A DNA stretch of 55,609 nt from NCBI GenBank assembly GCA_023515795.1, contig JALGPX010000075.1:1-55609 (forward strand). Reading direction: 5' to 3'. Positions 18,992-29,252 of the stretch are shown in pieces (the stretch's first letter is position 1; each line of letters begins with the position of its first letter). The translations under genes and the position numbers were made by a program. The notes under the pieces were generated by a model. That model was not told the origin of the DNA and ran no database searches. It saw nothing but the letters and a program-made list of their open reading frames with translations. The DNA is from Amoeboaphelidium occidentale. Lineage: Eukaryota; Aphelidiomycota; Aphelidea.

Positions 18992-19872
18992 TTAAAGTGA
19001 CAGTTTATACAAATTAATGGTGGAATCATCACCAACTGAAACAAGTCTTGAACCATCTGGCGATAGCTTGACATCCCATACTTGATCATTGTGCTCTTCG
19101 AACGTATGCAGACACTGTCTCTGTTTCAAAGACCAGACTTTGACTTTCTTATCACTGGAGCTTGAAACGAAATGATTTCCATCAGGATGAGCACAAACAG
19201 CTAAAACCCAGGATGAATGCCCAGTTAGTGTAGCTACACAAGAACCATACACGGGATCATAAATATTGATTCTTCCATCATCATTACCGCTGATTAAATG
19301 ACTTGAATCTGCTGTAAATGCTAATGCCCTAATTGGATTAGGCGTCCCTGTCAGTGTTTGAATAATTCTTTGTGTATGCACGTCTATGATATAGATTGAA
19401 CCCTGTTGCGATGATGCTGCGAGTAACTTTCCATCCGGAGAATACGCAACCTTCATAATGAAACCATCGTTTGTGTTTACGGAGTATTTCAATGCCTTTT
19501 CTGTGATGGAATAGAAATTAACTTTCCCTGAGTGGCTTCCGGTAGCAACAGTGTCGCCGTCAGAGGATATCGCCAAAGTCCATGACTCTAAAGGTTCTGT
19601 TTTAATTGTGGAAATCAGTGACGCCTTCTCCACATCCCAAACGTTAAGAGTGAAATCCAGGGAATTCGTTACAGCCACAGTTCTCTCAGAACCATAAAAG
19701 CAGTCGGCTGATATGACGCCAAGCTTGTGCCCTTTCAATGCGCTTATTCGCTCCAAGTCGTCGCCCTTCCAGATACTTAAAGTTCCGTCTAAAGATCCTG
19801 TAATTATCTTGCTTGTTCTAGGCACCCAGGAAGCACACCAAATTCCTTGTGAATGCGCATTAGCTTCTTTGT
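18992..19872 (-). CDS. WD40 protein, Ski8/WDR61 type (5' end unresolved)
   Basis: About 290 residues forming one seven-bladed propeller. Order and wording follow WDR61: AHSQGIWCASWV, VTGSLD-like ITGSLDGTLSIWK, ALKGHKLGVISAD, SWTLAISSDGDTVATGSHSG, KVAYSPDGKLLAASSQQGSI, LTGHSSWVLAVCAHPDGNHF, VSSSSDKKVKVW, HNDQVWDVKLSPDGSRLVSV. WDR61/Ski8 is shared between the Ski exosome-cofactor complex and the Paf1 complex. The frame is closed by a TAG just upstream of 19872 and has no ATG before the first blade. A first exon is expected; candidates include the ATG at 19925-19927, followed directly by GTAAAACA, but its phase does not fit the acceptors I see. Start confidence is therefore low. Confidence 0.8.
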
Positions 19873-19912
19873 GTAGACAAGAAAACTATCACGTGTTAAA
19901 GCGCGCAGAAGT

Positions 19913-20137
19913 TTATTGTTTTACCATTTCAAATGATTCTGTAAACAAGATTACGCCGAGAAGCTCATTTGTTTAGGAGGTTGATTTCAAGCTTGCGCAA
20001 CAGCGTTTTCAAACATNNNNNNNNNNNNNNNNNTTATTGTTTTACCATTTCAAATGATACTGTAAACAAGATTACGCCGAGAAGCTCATTTGTTTAGGAG
20101 GTTGATTTCAAGCTTGCGCAACAGCGTTTTCAAACAT
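19913..20137. repeat. 17-N gap that is really a 104-base contig overlap
   Basis: The Ns are at 20017-20033. Bases 19913-20016 and 20034-20137 are the same 104 bases with one mismatch (GATTCTG versus GATACTG). The BUB1 3' end and stop are therefore present twice. Merging would place the BUB1 stop about 90 bases from the WD40 coding region. Confidence 0.9.
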
Positions 20138-22567
20138 ACACCAGATGACTTGCTCGTCCATTCTCTTAAATATCCTTTTGCGATCTGTTCAAACTTGTCC
20201 AGGTCCTGTAAATGCTGCACCTTTTGGTCTCCATTAAATCTGAAAGATTTCTTTGAGAAATCACTTTGAGTTTGATAATCTTCTGCAGAAACTGAAGAGT
20301 ATTTAACAAGCAAAAGTTCAAATAAAGGAATCCAGAATTCGTCCTTTAGCCAGCTTCTTTGGAATCTTTTGTCTTTGATCACATTGAACCATGTTTCTCC
20401 GTTCCAATGAGTATTCAAGTCGCTATTAGAGGACAGAGCTTCTTTTCCTTTATAATACAGCGGTTCACTGAATATCAAACAATATATAATTGCAGCGACG
20501 CCAACTAAATCAACATCCCATGACCACGGAACCTCTAAACGCTTCTCGAAAATGTCTTCTTTGCCTTTGTGAGACGGAACAGGATTCAATAACTTCAAAT
20601 GAGATATGCTAGAATCTAATAAGCCACTCTGTATTGCTCTACCGAAATCAATCAACAACAATCCTCTTTGTTTCCAAGCGTCATCAGAATCATCATATTG
20701 TTTGTCCCATGGAATTTTGTTCGCAGAAGGAGATGGGAATCTCAACAGAATATTTTCCATTCTAATGTCAGTGTGAACAACGGCGCTTGAATGAAGTGCT
20801 TTTAGCATTTTGAATAGTTCGACGACAAAGAACATCACTAAAGCTTCTTCCATTCCACTTACAGCGCTATTTGTCATTCCTTGTTTCTTGTAATAATTCA
20901 CTGCATCAAGAAGACTAAATTTGCCACCGTACTGCATGAAGAGATATGACTTCTCGCTGTCATAGAAAAGCTGATTTGCCTTTAAGAAACGTATATGATC
21001 CTCGTTTCCTTGAACACTCAATTGCGAATGCAACATTGAAAGAATCAGATACTCCCATCTGTTTACTGGAGACTCGATTTTAATAGCAACTTGGTGGATC
21101 ATATCAGAAAGTTCCAATTCATCATGGTCTTCATCTGGCTCCTCAGTAATCATATCTGCCAAATAAACACTTCCAAACTTTCCGTCATGTCCCAACTTCT
21201 TTGTGATGATTACATGAGTTTCACCAAGGATCAAATCGAATGGTAACTTAGAAGAATTATTGAAAGCAGGAACAGGATTAGGGACAGCTACAACGCCTTC
21301 TAAGTCTTCTTGTAAACTAGCAACCAGAGCTTGCTGAAATTCAAAGTTTGGCCATTCAAGAACTCTGCCAGAAGTTTCATGTCTTTCTTTGAATTGTACC
21401 GGCTTCGATGAGCCTTCTGCGGCAAATTTTGCGATCAGTGGAGAAGAGTTTAGATCAAAATCATGTGTCGCAGCAGGACGTTCAGGATTCTCTCCGAACA
21501 AAGGTCTTCCTATAAAAAAGTTAGTCTCTTTGAACTTTCAGTGAATTACCAGGAGTTTGAAGATTTAAAATGCTTTCAATGCTTTCTTCCATTTCGTAAG
21601 GCTTTGTTTCATGTTCAACAGGAACATCTTTGACTTTTAGAACAGTTTTCTTCTGAGGAAGAGGCTTCTTTAACTCAATTGTGGGATCACGATACACCTG
21701 AAGCTTTCCGTAAACAAGCTTTTGAACTGGTAAAGACTGAACAATCGTACAAGTCTTTTCTAATTCTTGTTGCAGTCTTGCTTCATCTCTATCAAAATGC
21801 TCTGATGGTGCCTCTGTAATACTAAGCATATTCATGATCTCATCAACTTCATTAACACAAGACTCATTTCTGGATCTTTCGTGTGATGACAAGGACGCAG
21901 AAAAGTAATGTTGGGCTCTACAATGTCAGTTGCGAAAGCGATCGTGCTACCTGATCTCTTCAAAAGAGTTCTCCTTTCCAAATTCATCCTTTGGATACTG
22001 CAAGTTGTATGCTCTGACTTCCTTCCGTTTTGATGCTCCAGAGGGTTCAGATTTCTTGTCGGTCAGAGTTGAAACAGGCGCAGAACTATTTGATGCGACA
22101 TTCTCCTTCAGCTCCTTCAAACCAAATTTACTCCGGAGCTTTTCCATCTGTTTTGTATTATTTGTAGCCTTAAAGTATTGCAGACCTTCGCTTAAAGCAC
22201 TTTCGCCCAACACCGAAGACTTCTCTTCCCAGTAAGTCGAATAATTAACGCCGATCTGAGCTTGAAACAGCTGATCGAAACAAGCTATGGCCTGGTCTCG
22301 AGGAAGCGACTTAATGCGCATCATCCAAATCTTTAAATACCTCAAATCGTTCTTATAAATGTCGTCATCTTTAAATTTCACTGTTGTATTTTGCAGGACT
22401 GTTTCTAATTCCTTTGCTGCATCCTTGTCAGCATTCGAAAGTTTTACTAGTGAGGAAATATAAGAAAAGTAAATGGAAAGAACATCTTCGTCTTCATTGT
22501 CAGAATTATCAGAACTGTTTATCTTTGAAAGGAACTGTTGCTTAAGAGTTTCTAGTTCTGTTGGCAT
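20086..22567 (-). CDS. BUB1: Spindle checkpoint kinase BUB1 (Mad3/BUB1 family)
   Basis: Exons 22567-21951, 21917-21550 and 21509-20086 (introns 33 and 40 nt), 802 residues. Residues ~60-150 are the Mad3/BUB1 TPR homology region (DLRYLKIWMMRIK, YSTYWEEKSSVLGESALSEG). Two KEN motifs follow at 154-156 and 198-200. A disordered middle leads to a C-terminal kinase: Gly-loop LGHDGKFGSVYLAD (~434), VAIKIE Lys ~472, catalytic HTDIRMEN (574-581), DFG (616-618), and WSWDVDLVGVAAIIYCLIF, the BUB1-typical helix. The usual catalytic-loop Lys (HGDIKPDN in human BUB1) is Arg here. Family knowledge: BUB1 recruits checkpoint proteins to kinetochores and phosphorylates H2A. A single gene with KENs plus kinase resembles the ancestral madBUB. 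The start is the first ATG; the frame upstream opens only with TTG. Confidence 0.88.
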
Positions 22568-22767
22568 TCTGGATCTTTGCGCCGAGAAAACGATCAAGCG
22601 ACGCTGTTTCAGCCCTGTGCGTTTGAACTTACTACAAAACTTTACGACATAACGTTAAGGTGTTGAATTAAAGCGCCGTTTTGTGACGTTTGGTAATATC
22701 ACATGCCTCAAACGATGGTAATGTTCTAAAAATATCTCAACATTGTCTTTGTGTCACAATTTCGGAC

Positions 22768-24306
22768 ATGATGTGGAATACATGCATATGGCTTCCTTTA
22801 TTGATATCTTCTGTACTATGCTCGTACAATATGACAATATGGACATGGCTTGATGGTGCACAGGCTATGAATTCCTTAGGATCAGCAACTTATCCATCTG
22901 CTAGATACAAAAGTTCTTATGCTTTTGACCAAGATCTCCAGAGGTTCCTTGTGTTTGGTGGTGAGCTGATCATTGGAACTAAAACTGATAACCTTCTCAA
23001 CGATTTTTGGCAGTACTCTGTACAAGATGATCAATGGAAGTTGATATCAGGAAGGGTCGCCTCCAATAACTTTCAATCGGGCGATGATGCACCTCCGGCA
23101 AGATACGGTGCAAGTGCATTCTATGACGGGAGATCATCAACTTTCTTTGTCTTTGGAGGATACACTAGAGATGATTCAGGAAAAGATTTAACGTTTTGGA
23201 AGTATCAGTTTGGTGGCAATAGCTCATCTGGTGCAGGATGGAGTGTAGTTCCTACAAAGGATGAGATCAATCATCCATCATCAAGATACGAAGCTGGTTT
23301 AGCCTTTGATGCATCGACCTCTGAAGCTTATTTGTTTGGAGGCAGAATCAGCAGCACAGAGGTATTGAACGATTTGTGGAAATACTCCGTCGCTACAAAT
23401 GAATGGACTCCTCTAGTTCCGGGTGATAGACCCAACATTGTTGGTGATTATCCTAATGCGCCTGGATCTAGATATGATCCAAGTTTAGCAGTTGATTCTG
23501 CAGGGAGAGCATTGTACATTTATGGTGGCCATGGTTACGGCAATGACGATACAAGGGACTCATACTTGAACGATTTATGGCTTTACAACTTGGATTCTAG
23601 GAAATTTACATTTCTGGGAGGATCTTCAGAAGTCGACGCAAGAGGTGTTAACGCAGGTTTGAATGAGCGAGCAGATACTAATTGGCCTGGCGCAAGACAA
23701 GGTTCTGCTTTATATTACTCGAAATTGCAAGATTCCTTGTTTCTATTTTCTGGTCTTGGATTTACCAAGTCATGGGACTATCAGAATGATGGTTGGAAGT
23801 TCAATTTGCAAGAAGAATACTGGACATGGATTAGTGGAAGTGATGATTCTGACAGCGGACCTTTCTATGCACAAAAAGGAAACTTATCTAATTGTGCTAT
23901 TCCAGGCGGAAGATATAGTGCTGCATGGTACTTTGATGAAAAAACTCAAACATTCGGACTGTTCGGAGGTTACGGTTACGGAACAAGCAGTATGACCACC
24001 GGTACTTTGAACGACTTTTGGAAATTCAAGGATGAGGTCTTTGACGAATTAGATACATCTTGCTTTGAGTATGGTGAAGTTTCTCTTCCTAGAGGACCAT
24101 CAGGTACTGTGATAGCAACGGTTGTTGTCTTGATCATGATAATCTTCCTAGTAGTTGGCTATGTTTTATACAAGCACCTTAGATACAGACAAAAAAATGC
24201 TATTAAACTTGGAGATGAAAATGCAAGTACAGCTGACTTTGTGATTCCACTAGAGCGAATAAGTAGTAGCGCAGGCGACGAAGTTACCGCATCTTCGAAG
24301 ATTTAA
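22768..24306 (+). CDS. Kelch-repeat type I membrane protein
   Basis: Intronless, 512 residues from the ATG at 22768 (the earlier open frame lacks an ATG). The N-terminus is a signal peptide (WLPLLISSVLCSYN). Residues ~30-440 form a Kelch propeller with repeated blade endings: FLVFGGELI, FFVFGGYTRD, AYLFGGRIS, LYIYGGHGYG, LFLFSGLGF, FGLFGGYGYG, each followed by LNDFWK/LNDLWK-type strands. One membrane helix (ATVVVLIMIIFLVVGYVLY) precedes a ~45-residue cytoplasmic tail. Such secreted or membrane Kelch proteins are common in fungi and amoebae as surface proteins; the ligand is unknown. It is divergent from BUB1 across 200 bases, and its stop overlaps an AATAAA (TTTAATAAAGAAAG). Confidence 0.85.
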   Translation: MMWNTCIWLPLLISSVLCSYNMTIWTWLDGAQAMNSLGSATYPSARYKSSYAFDQDLQRFLVFGGELIIGTKTDNLLNDFWQYSVQDDQWKLISGRVASNNFQSGDDAPPARYGASAFYDGRSSTFFVFGGYTRDDSGKDLTFWKYQFGGNSSSGAGWSVVPTKDEINHPSSRYEAGLAFDASTSEAYLFGGRISSTEVLNDLWKYSVATNEWTPLVPGDRPNIVGDYPNAPGSRYDPSLAVDSAGRALYIYGGHGYGNDDTRDSYLNDLWLYNLDSRKFTFLGGSSEVDARGVNAGLNERADTNWPGARQGSALYYSKLQDSLFLFSGLGFTKSWDYQNDGWKFNLQEEYWTWISGSDDSDSGPFYAQKGNLSNCAIPGGRYSAAWYFDEKTQTFGLFGGYGYGTSSMTTGTLNDFWKFKDEVFDELDTSCFEYGEVSLPRGPSGTVIATVVVLIMIIFLVVGYVLYKHLRYRQKNAIKLGDENASTADFVIPLERISSSAGDEVTASSKI

Positions 24307-24338
24307 TAAAGAAAGCTCTATTGAGTCGAATGCGCAGA

Positions 24339-25523
24339 TTAATGCTGAAAATATTCCATCTCATGCTTCAAACCCTGAATCATTTCTTGCGCGGATTCTC
24401 GGAGTGGCAGAAGCCTTCCTTTCTGTTCAAAATCAACACTCAAATAAAATCTTGAATAAGAAAAGTAATATTCCACTTTCTTCAAATCAGGTTTGTATTC
24501 GTTTTCGTTCGTTTGAGCCGAATCGGAAATAAATTCATGAAGACCTGATAAAGAAAGCAAGACGTTATTCCAATCCTGCAATACAATAACCAAATCTTCA
24601 AAGAGCTCAATAATTTCCTTTTTCTCTAATACTACCATGTAGAGGACGCAAATGCTCTGGAAAAGATCATTTGGACTCTTGTACTTAATTTTAGAGTTTG
24701 CTTTCAGATCAGGAACCAGATTAAAGTCTAGGGCATTAAGATCATGCGAATTCAAGAATATATAATGAACCACAGCCGATATAATGTTGTAAATCAACAT
24801 GTCATTCTTCACGAAGCGGTTATTAAGAAACATCTTCTTCATTGCATTATCCGGTTCAAGCAGTTTGGGTGCCATGCTTGTCTGTCTTTCAGAAGATTCC
24901 GCCTTAGCGTCCAGCTGCTGAATAAGAAAAGAACCAAATAACTCATTTTGTAACCACCATTTCTTCCGTCTCTGCGTCTCCTTGGAAGTTTCATCCGAAA
25001 GCGTTCCCTTTTCGACACTCTTCAAAAACTTGAGCTTCTGCTTCGGCGTCATACGATTCCATAATTCTTCTTCGCTGATACCCTCAAGAATATCCTCAAG
25101 AGATCTTTGGCCATTAGCGTTATCATCCGACAATATCAAATCACCCAAAGACTGCCACAGATCGTCATCGGAATCCAATTCTTCCTCATTGTAGTCATTT
25201 ACTGATGCCTTCATATGTTCCTCATAATTAAAATCTTTCTTGTCCACTTTGAATCCCACTGCTTCTTCTTCCTTGCGCGTTTCTTCCGTTAAAGCGTTCA
25301 CAGTTTCTGTAACGAATACTGTCGTGCAATCTTTATGCGCTTCCTGTCTGTAACACACTAATGAACAATACCGCAGATTGCATTTAGGGCACACGTACTT
25401 GAAGTCCTGTGTTCTACATCTACAAGGATTAAATGATCATTTGTACAGGAGAGCATACATTTGGCACGCCGTAGATCCTACAGATGTTTGGCTTTTATTG
25501 ATATTCAGTCCAGGAATAGTCAT
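24339..25523 (-). CDS. ZNHIT2: HIT zinc-finger protein, ZNHIT2-like
   Basis: Exons 25523-25459 and 25419-24339 (39-nt intron, donor GTATGC) give 381 residues. Splicing creates the zf-HIT finger CQIC-x8-CPKC, then YCSLVCYRQEAHKDC (residues 20-51), with all eight ligands. Downstream LWQSLGDLIL, EELWNRMTPKQKLKFLKSVE, KKWWLQNELFGSF and the region around LLIYNIISAVVHYIF match the ZNHIT2 layout. ZNHIT2 works with R2TP/RUVBL1-2 in assembling U5 snRNP and other complexes; that role here is by homology. Its ATG lies 66 bases from the ATG of the coilin-like gene, another snRNP/Cajal-body factor, in a divergent pair. Confidence 0.82.
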
Positions 25524-25589
25524 TAGAAGTTATATCAGAGGTAATAGTCCAAAAGGAATCTACAGAACAATTTTTGCTTTGCGATCAGA

Positions 25590-26450
25590 ATGCCAAAACC
25601 AAGACAGACTCAGATAATCAAAGTAATACACGATCCCACGCTTCTGGAGGAAAGCACGGATGATACCGATGATATCGAAGGACCTGAAGAGGTTCCGATC
25701 TCTAAAGAAGCTGAAGTGGCACAAGAGACAGAGCACACCGAGGAACCGACTAACGAAGCGAATTACTTTCATGATATATTGGATAATGTGTGCATATCGA
25801 ATTTAAATGCGAATAAGAGTTACAGTTGGTTCAACGGGGATGCGTTCTCTGTAGAGGATTTGGTATTTAATGATGATGGAGTGAAAGTACCAACGCAGTT
25901 TGGCACTGATTATCTTTATGTTTGGGACAAAATTTACAAAGATACATGTGACAGCTATTATGGATCGAAAGATGCTACAGCGCCAGTGGGGGGAGTACTG
26001 GCTGAAACTGAATCGATGAATGTGACGTATTCCCTAGCTTCACGTAAAAAACGTCGACGGAGCAAGAAGAAGGGTGAACATACAGTCTTTGCCGAAGATA
26101 CCGCAGAAGATCAGCCTGTAGAAGCCTATGAATCTGTAGATTATGTTGGTGAGCCTGTTCTAGCTGATTTCATATCTTTCAAAGTGTTGGAGTTCAATCT
26201 GTCGACTTTTACTCCGGAACTTTCCTCCAAACAGGGACAAATAATTGCATACAATGAAGAAACTGGAATGGTTAAATTAAGACTGAGTGACAAAGCTGAA
26301 AATGCTGAAGAAATCGAAAGCTCTAAATCCAAGAAACCATCAAAGGTATTCCGCGAGATGTTTCAGGATAACCAAGATTCTCAAGACTATCACGACTTTA
26401 AATGGCACGGCTTGGCCGAAGTTAAAAAAATTATCCCAAAGACTATTTAA
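25590..26450 (+). CDS. Coilin-like protein (C-terminal atypical Tudor domain)
   Basis: Intronless, 286 residues. The N-terminal ~60 residues are acidic and disordered. A segment SYSWFNGDAFSVEDLVFNDD with a conserved look follows, then a basic NLS-like RKKRRRSKKK at about 152-161. Residues ~185-285 resemble the coilin Tudor-like domain: VLADFISFKVLEFNLS, FTPELSSKQGQIIAYNEETG, VKLRLSD and FKWHGLAEVKKI align with the IAFKLLEL...SPDVS...GRIL..NPETQ...FWKELIDPRLI pattern of animal coilin. The N-terminal self-association domain of animal coilin is not evident, so this may be a reduced coilin. Coilin organises Cajal bodies and snRNP maturation. It pairs divergently with ZNHIT2 and ends 30 nt from the next convergent stop. 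Confidence 0.65.
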   Translation: MPKPRQTQIIKVIHDPTLLEESTDDTDDIEGPEEVPISKEAEVAQETEHTEEPTNEANYFHDILDNVCISNLNANKSYSWFNGDAFSVEDLVFNDDGVKVPTQFGTDYLYVWDKIYKDTCDSYYGSKDATAPVGGVLAETESMNVTYSLASRKKRRRSKKKGEHTVFAEDTAEDQPVEAYESVDYVGEPVLADFISFKVLEFNLSTFTPELSSKQGQIIAYNEETGMVKLRLSDKAENAEEIESSKSKKPSKVFREMFQDNQDSQDYHDFKWHGLAEVKKIIPKTI

Positions 26451-26480
26451 TAGAGCTACTGTAGTGTTTCTCCCATTTGT

Positions 26481-27722
26481 TTATCGTTTAGCCTTGCCTT
26501 GTTTCTTAGAAGTCATATTGCTTTCGATTTCCGCAACTAAATCATTGAACTCCGGTATCTTTCTGACTTTATCCAAAATAGGATTATACACAGAGCCCCT
26601 GTTTCCGTTTCCAAGTTCTCTAGAGTTTGTTTTAATCAATAATTGAAGAGCATCCTTTGCATTGTTATAATCTTTCTTTTTTAAATAAGCAAGACAAACA
26701 GCTTGAGCAGTATGACCCAGTAATATCAAATTGTTGGGATGATAGTTTCTAACTTCTTCGTATCCTTGAATAATCATATCTGTTTCACCATGATATTTGG
26801 CACAATCAATTAATCTCTTGTAAACCATAACGGGAGGAACACCGTTGGTCTTTTCAGCATAATCAGCCAGAAAGTTCAGTGCGCGTTCAATAGAATCTTT
26901 CATACCAAAAGCGAAAACTATACGAGCAGCTCTACCTGCATCATACTTTGTGCCCAGATTCTTTCCAAAGTTGGCACAGTAAGAGCTAATAATATTCAAA
27001 TCGACTCTGTTCATCAGCTCATTGGCTCTCTTCTTATCATACGACATTGAAAGTACTTTTCCTAATAATCTTTCACAATAATACAAATAGACATCTTGAA
27101 CTTCAAATGTATGCGCACTCGCAAGAAGCTCAGGCTTGATTAAATCATAAGCAGCGTCCAATTCTAAGTTCTTTGTAAGTGCCAAAGCCATCTTCATCTT
27201 TTCTGAGCGTGTCAAAGTGCCAACGCTGCTTAAGCTTTTGAAGTATTCCTTCAGTTCATCAGTACTTCGACTCATTCTAAGTATTCTAACGATCGGATCG
27301 AACATTTCAAATCCCCACTCAGCCCAATTAGCATTCTGACTCTTCTTTAGATCTTGTAAGATAATTGTGCCCAAACGAGACTGCTGATATAATTCACCTC
27401 TTGAACGATCATTAACCATAATCAAATCTCCAATCTTTCTTAAGAGTTCCAGCAACTCGGTAACGGGAAGTTCCTTAGTCTGCTTGCTGTCGATAATTTG
27501 CTGATACATCGGAACAGCACGTCTAGGTTCACCGTAAGAAACTAATTCTCTGATTTTGTCCATCTGCCCAGAAACGTCATTCTGTGAAGCCGAAGCACTT
27601 GTATTAGAGTATAATCGTAGAGCGCGTGCGCTAAACTGAAAGGCATTTGGAACTGTTCGATAAACGCCGCGACTGGTTAAAGCACTCCAGGAAGTCTTCT
27701 GCCTCAAAAGCGTACAAATCAT
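26481..27722 (-). CDS. Mitochondrial helical-repeat (TPR/PPR-like) protein
   Basis: 413 residues from the ATG at 27722. The first ~45 residues are rich in Arg, Ser and Thr and nearly free of acidic residues, ending in RALRLYSNTSASA, a good mitochondrial presequence. The rest is all-helical with repeat-like units: REPLACED-type loops are absent, but EPRRAVPMYQQIIDSK, KNLELDAAYDLIKPELLASA, DAGRAARIVFAFGMKDSIER, PVMVYKRLIDCAKYHGETDM and LKKKDYNNAKDALQLLIK look like TPR/PPR helices. I do not recognise a named family. A role in mitochondrial RNA or ribosome biology is only an inference from the fold type and targeting. It is convergent with the coilin-like gene. Confidence 0.65.
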   Translation of the reverse strand: MICTLLRQKTSWSALTSRGVYRTVPNAFQFSARALRLYSNTSASASQNDVSGQMDKIRELVSYGEPRRAVPMYQQIIDSKQTKELPVTELLELLRKIGDLIMVNDRSRGELYQQSRLGTIILQDLKKSQNANWAEWGFEMFDPIVRILRMSRSTDELKEYFKSLSSVGTLTRSEKMKMALALTKNLELDAAYDLIKPELLASAHTFEVQDVYLYYCERLLGKVLSMSYDKKRANELMNRVDLNIISSYCANFGKNLGTKYDAGRAARIVFAFGMKDSIERALNFLADYAEKTNGVPPVMVYKRLIDCAKYHGETDMIIQGYEEVRNYHPNNLILLGHTAQAVCLAYLKKKDYNNAKDALQLLIKTNSRELGNGNRGSVYNPILDKVRKIPEFNDLVAEIESNMTSKKQGKAKR

Positions 27723-28112
27723 CCTCTGCAAAAATCGAAAAGGTTGTTCGCAGCGAGTAGGGATAACTGAACGAGTTAGATCAAGGCAACGAGTCAGAGA
27801 GATGTAAATGTCAATATCTAGGAGCTAATAGCTGGATAATGCTTTGCAAGACTAATCTAAACCTTCATCGGAAGAACACTCAAACATTCTAGAGGAGAAT
27901 CATGCCGTAAATAGATATGAATCTCTTGATCGTGCCTACTTCCTCGTTATTACGAGGTCGCCCCACTTGAATAACCCCAGACGAAATGATGTTGCCTTCT
28001 CCGGAGGTTCCTATTTCGATCCCAATCGAATGCGTAGCTGAAACAACAATCATGTGATCGATGATCAACTTGTGGAATCGCAACACAATGAATTCTTTGA
28101 TTCAGAATAGTG
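27723..28112. other. Intergenic region upstream of two divergent genes
   Basis: 390 bases between the helical-repeat gene and the small orphan. On the minus strand 27889-28086 is open (GIEIGTSGEGNIISSGVIQV) but lacks a proper first ATG and shows no recognisable domain. No tRNA or snRNA signature is visible. Confidence 0.35.
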
Positions 28113-28499
28113 ATGACCGATTACCTAATGGCAAAATTTTTTCCATTTTTCTCGTCCAGGACTGATACTGAAGGTCCAGCTGCAGGTTCGCCTTCGGAAT
28201 CATCAATGCCTCATGATCATCCTGAAACAAATGATAAAGCAGTGGCGTTCAATGATAGAGCTGAGGACTGGGTCGAAGTATTGTATGGTGATGAGTGTGT
28301 ACAACATGAAAGTCTTAAGAGACTGTTGGAGTTCCACATGTCTAGGCTTCAGTCACAGAAGGGCAATCATGAGCCTTATGTTGTTCTCAATAGTCAAGCT
28401 TCCCGCAACACAAAAACAGGAAGGATTTTGGATGATTTGCGCAAGAAGGAGCGCATAGCAAAGGAAACTTACACGAAGCGGAAGGGACCACATCATTGA
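28113..28499 (+). CDS. Small hypothetical protein, 128 residues
   Basis: ATG at 28113 (MTDYLMAKFFPFFSSRTD); stop at 28499. The first half is Ser/Pro/Asp-rich. The second half is a charged helical stretch (DWVEVLYGDECVQHESLKRL, LDDLRKKERIAKETYTKRK). The short aromatic N-terminus could be an amphipathic anchor. No family recognised. The frame and composition look coding, and it ends 44 nt from the convergent PPCDC stop as other genes here do. Confidence 0.5.
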   Translation: MTDYLMAKFFPFFSSRTDTEGPAAGSPSESSMPHDHPETNDKAVAFNDRAEDWVEVLYGDECVQHESLKRLLEFHMSRLQSQKGNHEPYVVLNSQASRNTKTGRILDDLRKKERIAKETYTKRKGPHH

Positions 28500-28543
28500 A
28501 ACCAACACAAAGAAATCTTAGCAACAATAAAACCTGTAAAATT

Positions 28544-29249
28544 CTATTTCATGGTCTTTATGCGCTCCAATATAGTTGAGACAATCTGTTCTGGTTCTTG
28601 CATCGCACCAGAGCCTACAGCAATTAAGAAAAGTCAGTTAGAAACAATTGAGTAAACCTACCAACATCTCCACACATTAGCACCTTTGAAATTGGTTCTA
28701 TAATCCCAACTTCCCATGATTTGATAGTCTCGATCTGGCTAGACGTTATAGGATGATCCCACATGAAGGTATTCATAGCAGGCGCGACAAATACCGGCTT
28801 ATTGAAGTCCCATGCTCTCGCAACGCAAGTCTACAACGTTATAGCAACATCATGGCATCGTAATACCAGCAGATTATCACATAATCCTGTGGAAATCTTT
28901 GCTAATGTGTTGGCGTCCAGAGGTGCAATTAGTAGAATATCCGCCCATTTACGCAAGTCGATATGCAGTACCGGATCATTGCGCTTGTTCCATAGCTATC
29001 AATTTAAGTATAAACATTAGTATCAGTAACCTCCCATTCATTGGAATCTCTCCAGACTTTGACTCCCGATTGTATAAGCTCAGGGTACTCCTCTATCTTA
29101 AAGAAATGCCGAGATGCTTCTGTCTGAACGATTTCAACTTTTATCTTTATTTCTGGGCTTTCAAGCAATAAGAGTAGTTCCACAATCTTTGCAGTCTTTA
29201 TGGCAGCTACAGAACCGGTAACTCCCAGCAAAATATGTACTTGTTTCAT
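28544..29249 (-). CDS. PPCDC: Phosphopantothenoylcysteine decarboxylase
   Basis: Exons 29249-29031, 28995-28867, 28830-28662 and 28614-28544 (introns 35, 36 and 47 nt) give 195 residues, the usual size. HFCD flavoprotein signatures: HILLGVTGSVAAIK, LHIDLRKWADILLIAPLDAN with the catalytic His, LAKISTGLCDNLLTCVARAW across intron 2, APAMNTFMW (the PXMNXXMW motif) and LMCGDVGSGAMQE across intron 3. It makes 4'-phosphopantetheine in coenzyme A synthesis, using FMN. The ATG is 3 nt after the stop of thiamine pyrophosphokinase on the same strand and in the same frame, leaving no room for a promoter or a separate 5' UTR outside the upstream gene. Expression from a shared transcript is the simplest inference. 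Confidence 0.92.
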
Positions 29250-29252
29250 TTG

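Noticed and set aside
20017-20033. True sequence gap with missing gene content
   Set aside because: Flanks overlap by 104 bases with one mismatch; nothing is missing.
27889-28086. Small minus-strand gene (65 codons)
   Set aside because: It opens only with GTG, has no recognisable domain and sits in a promoter-like region.
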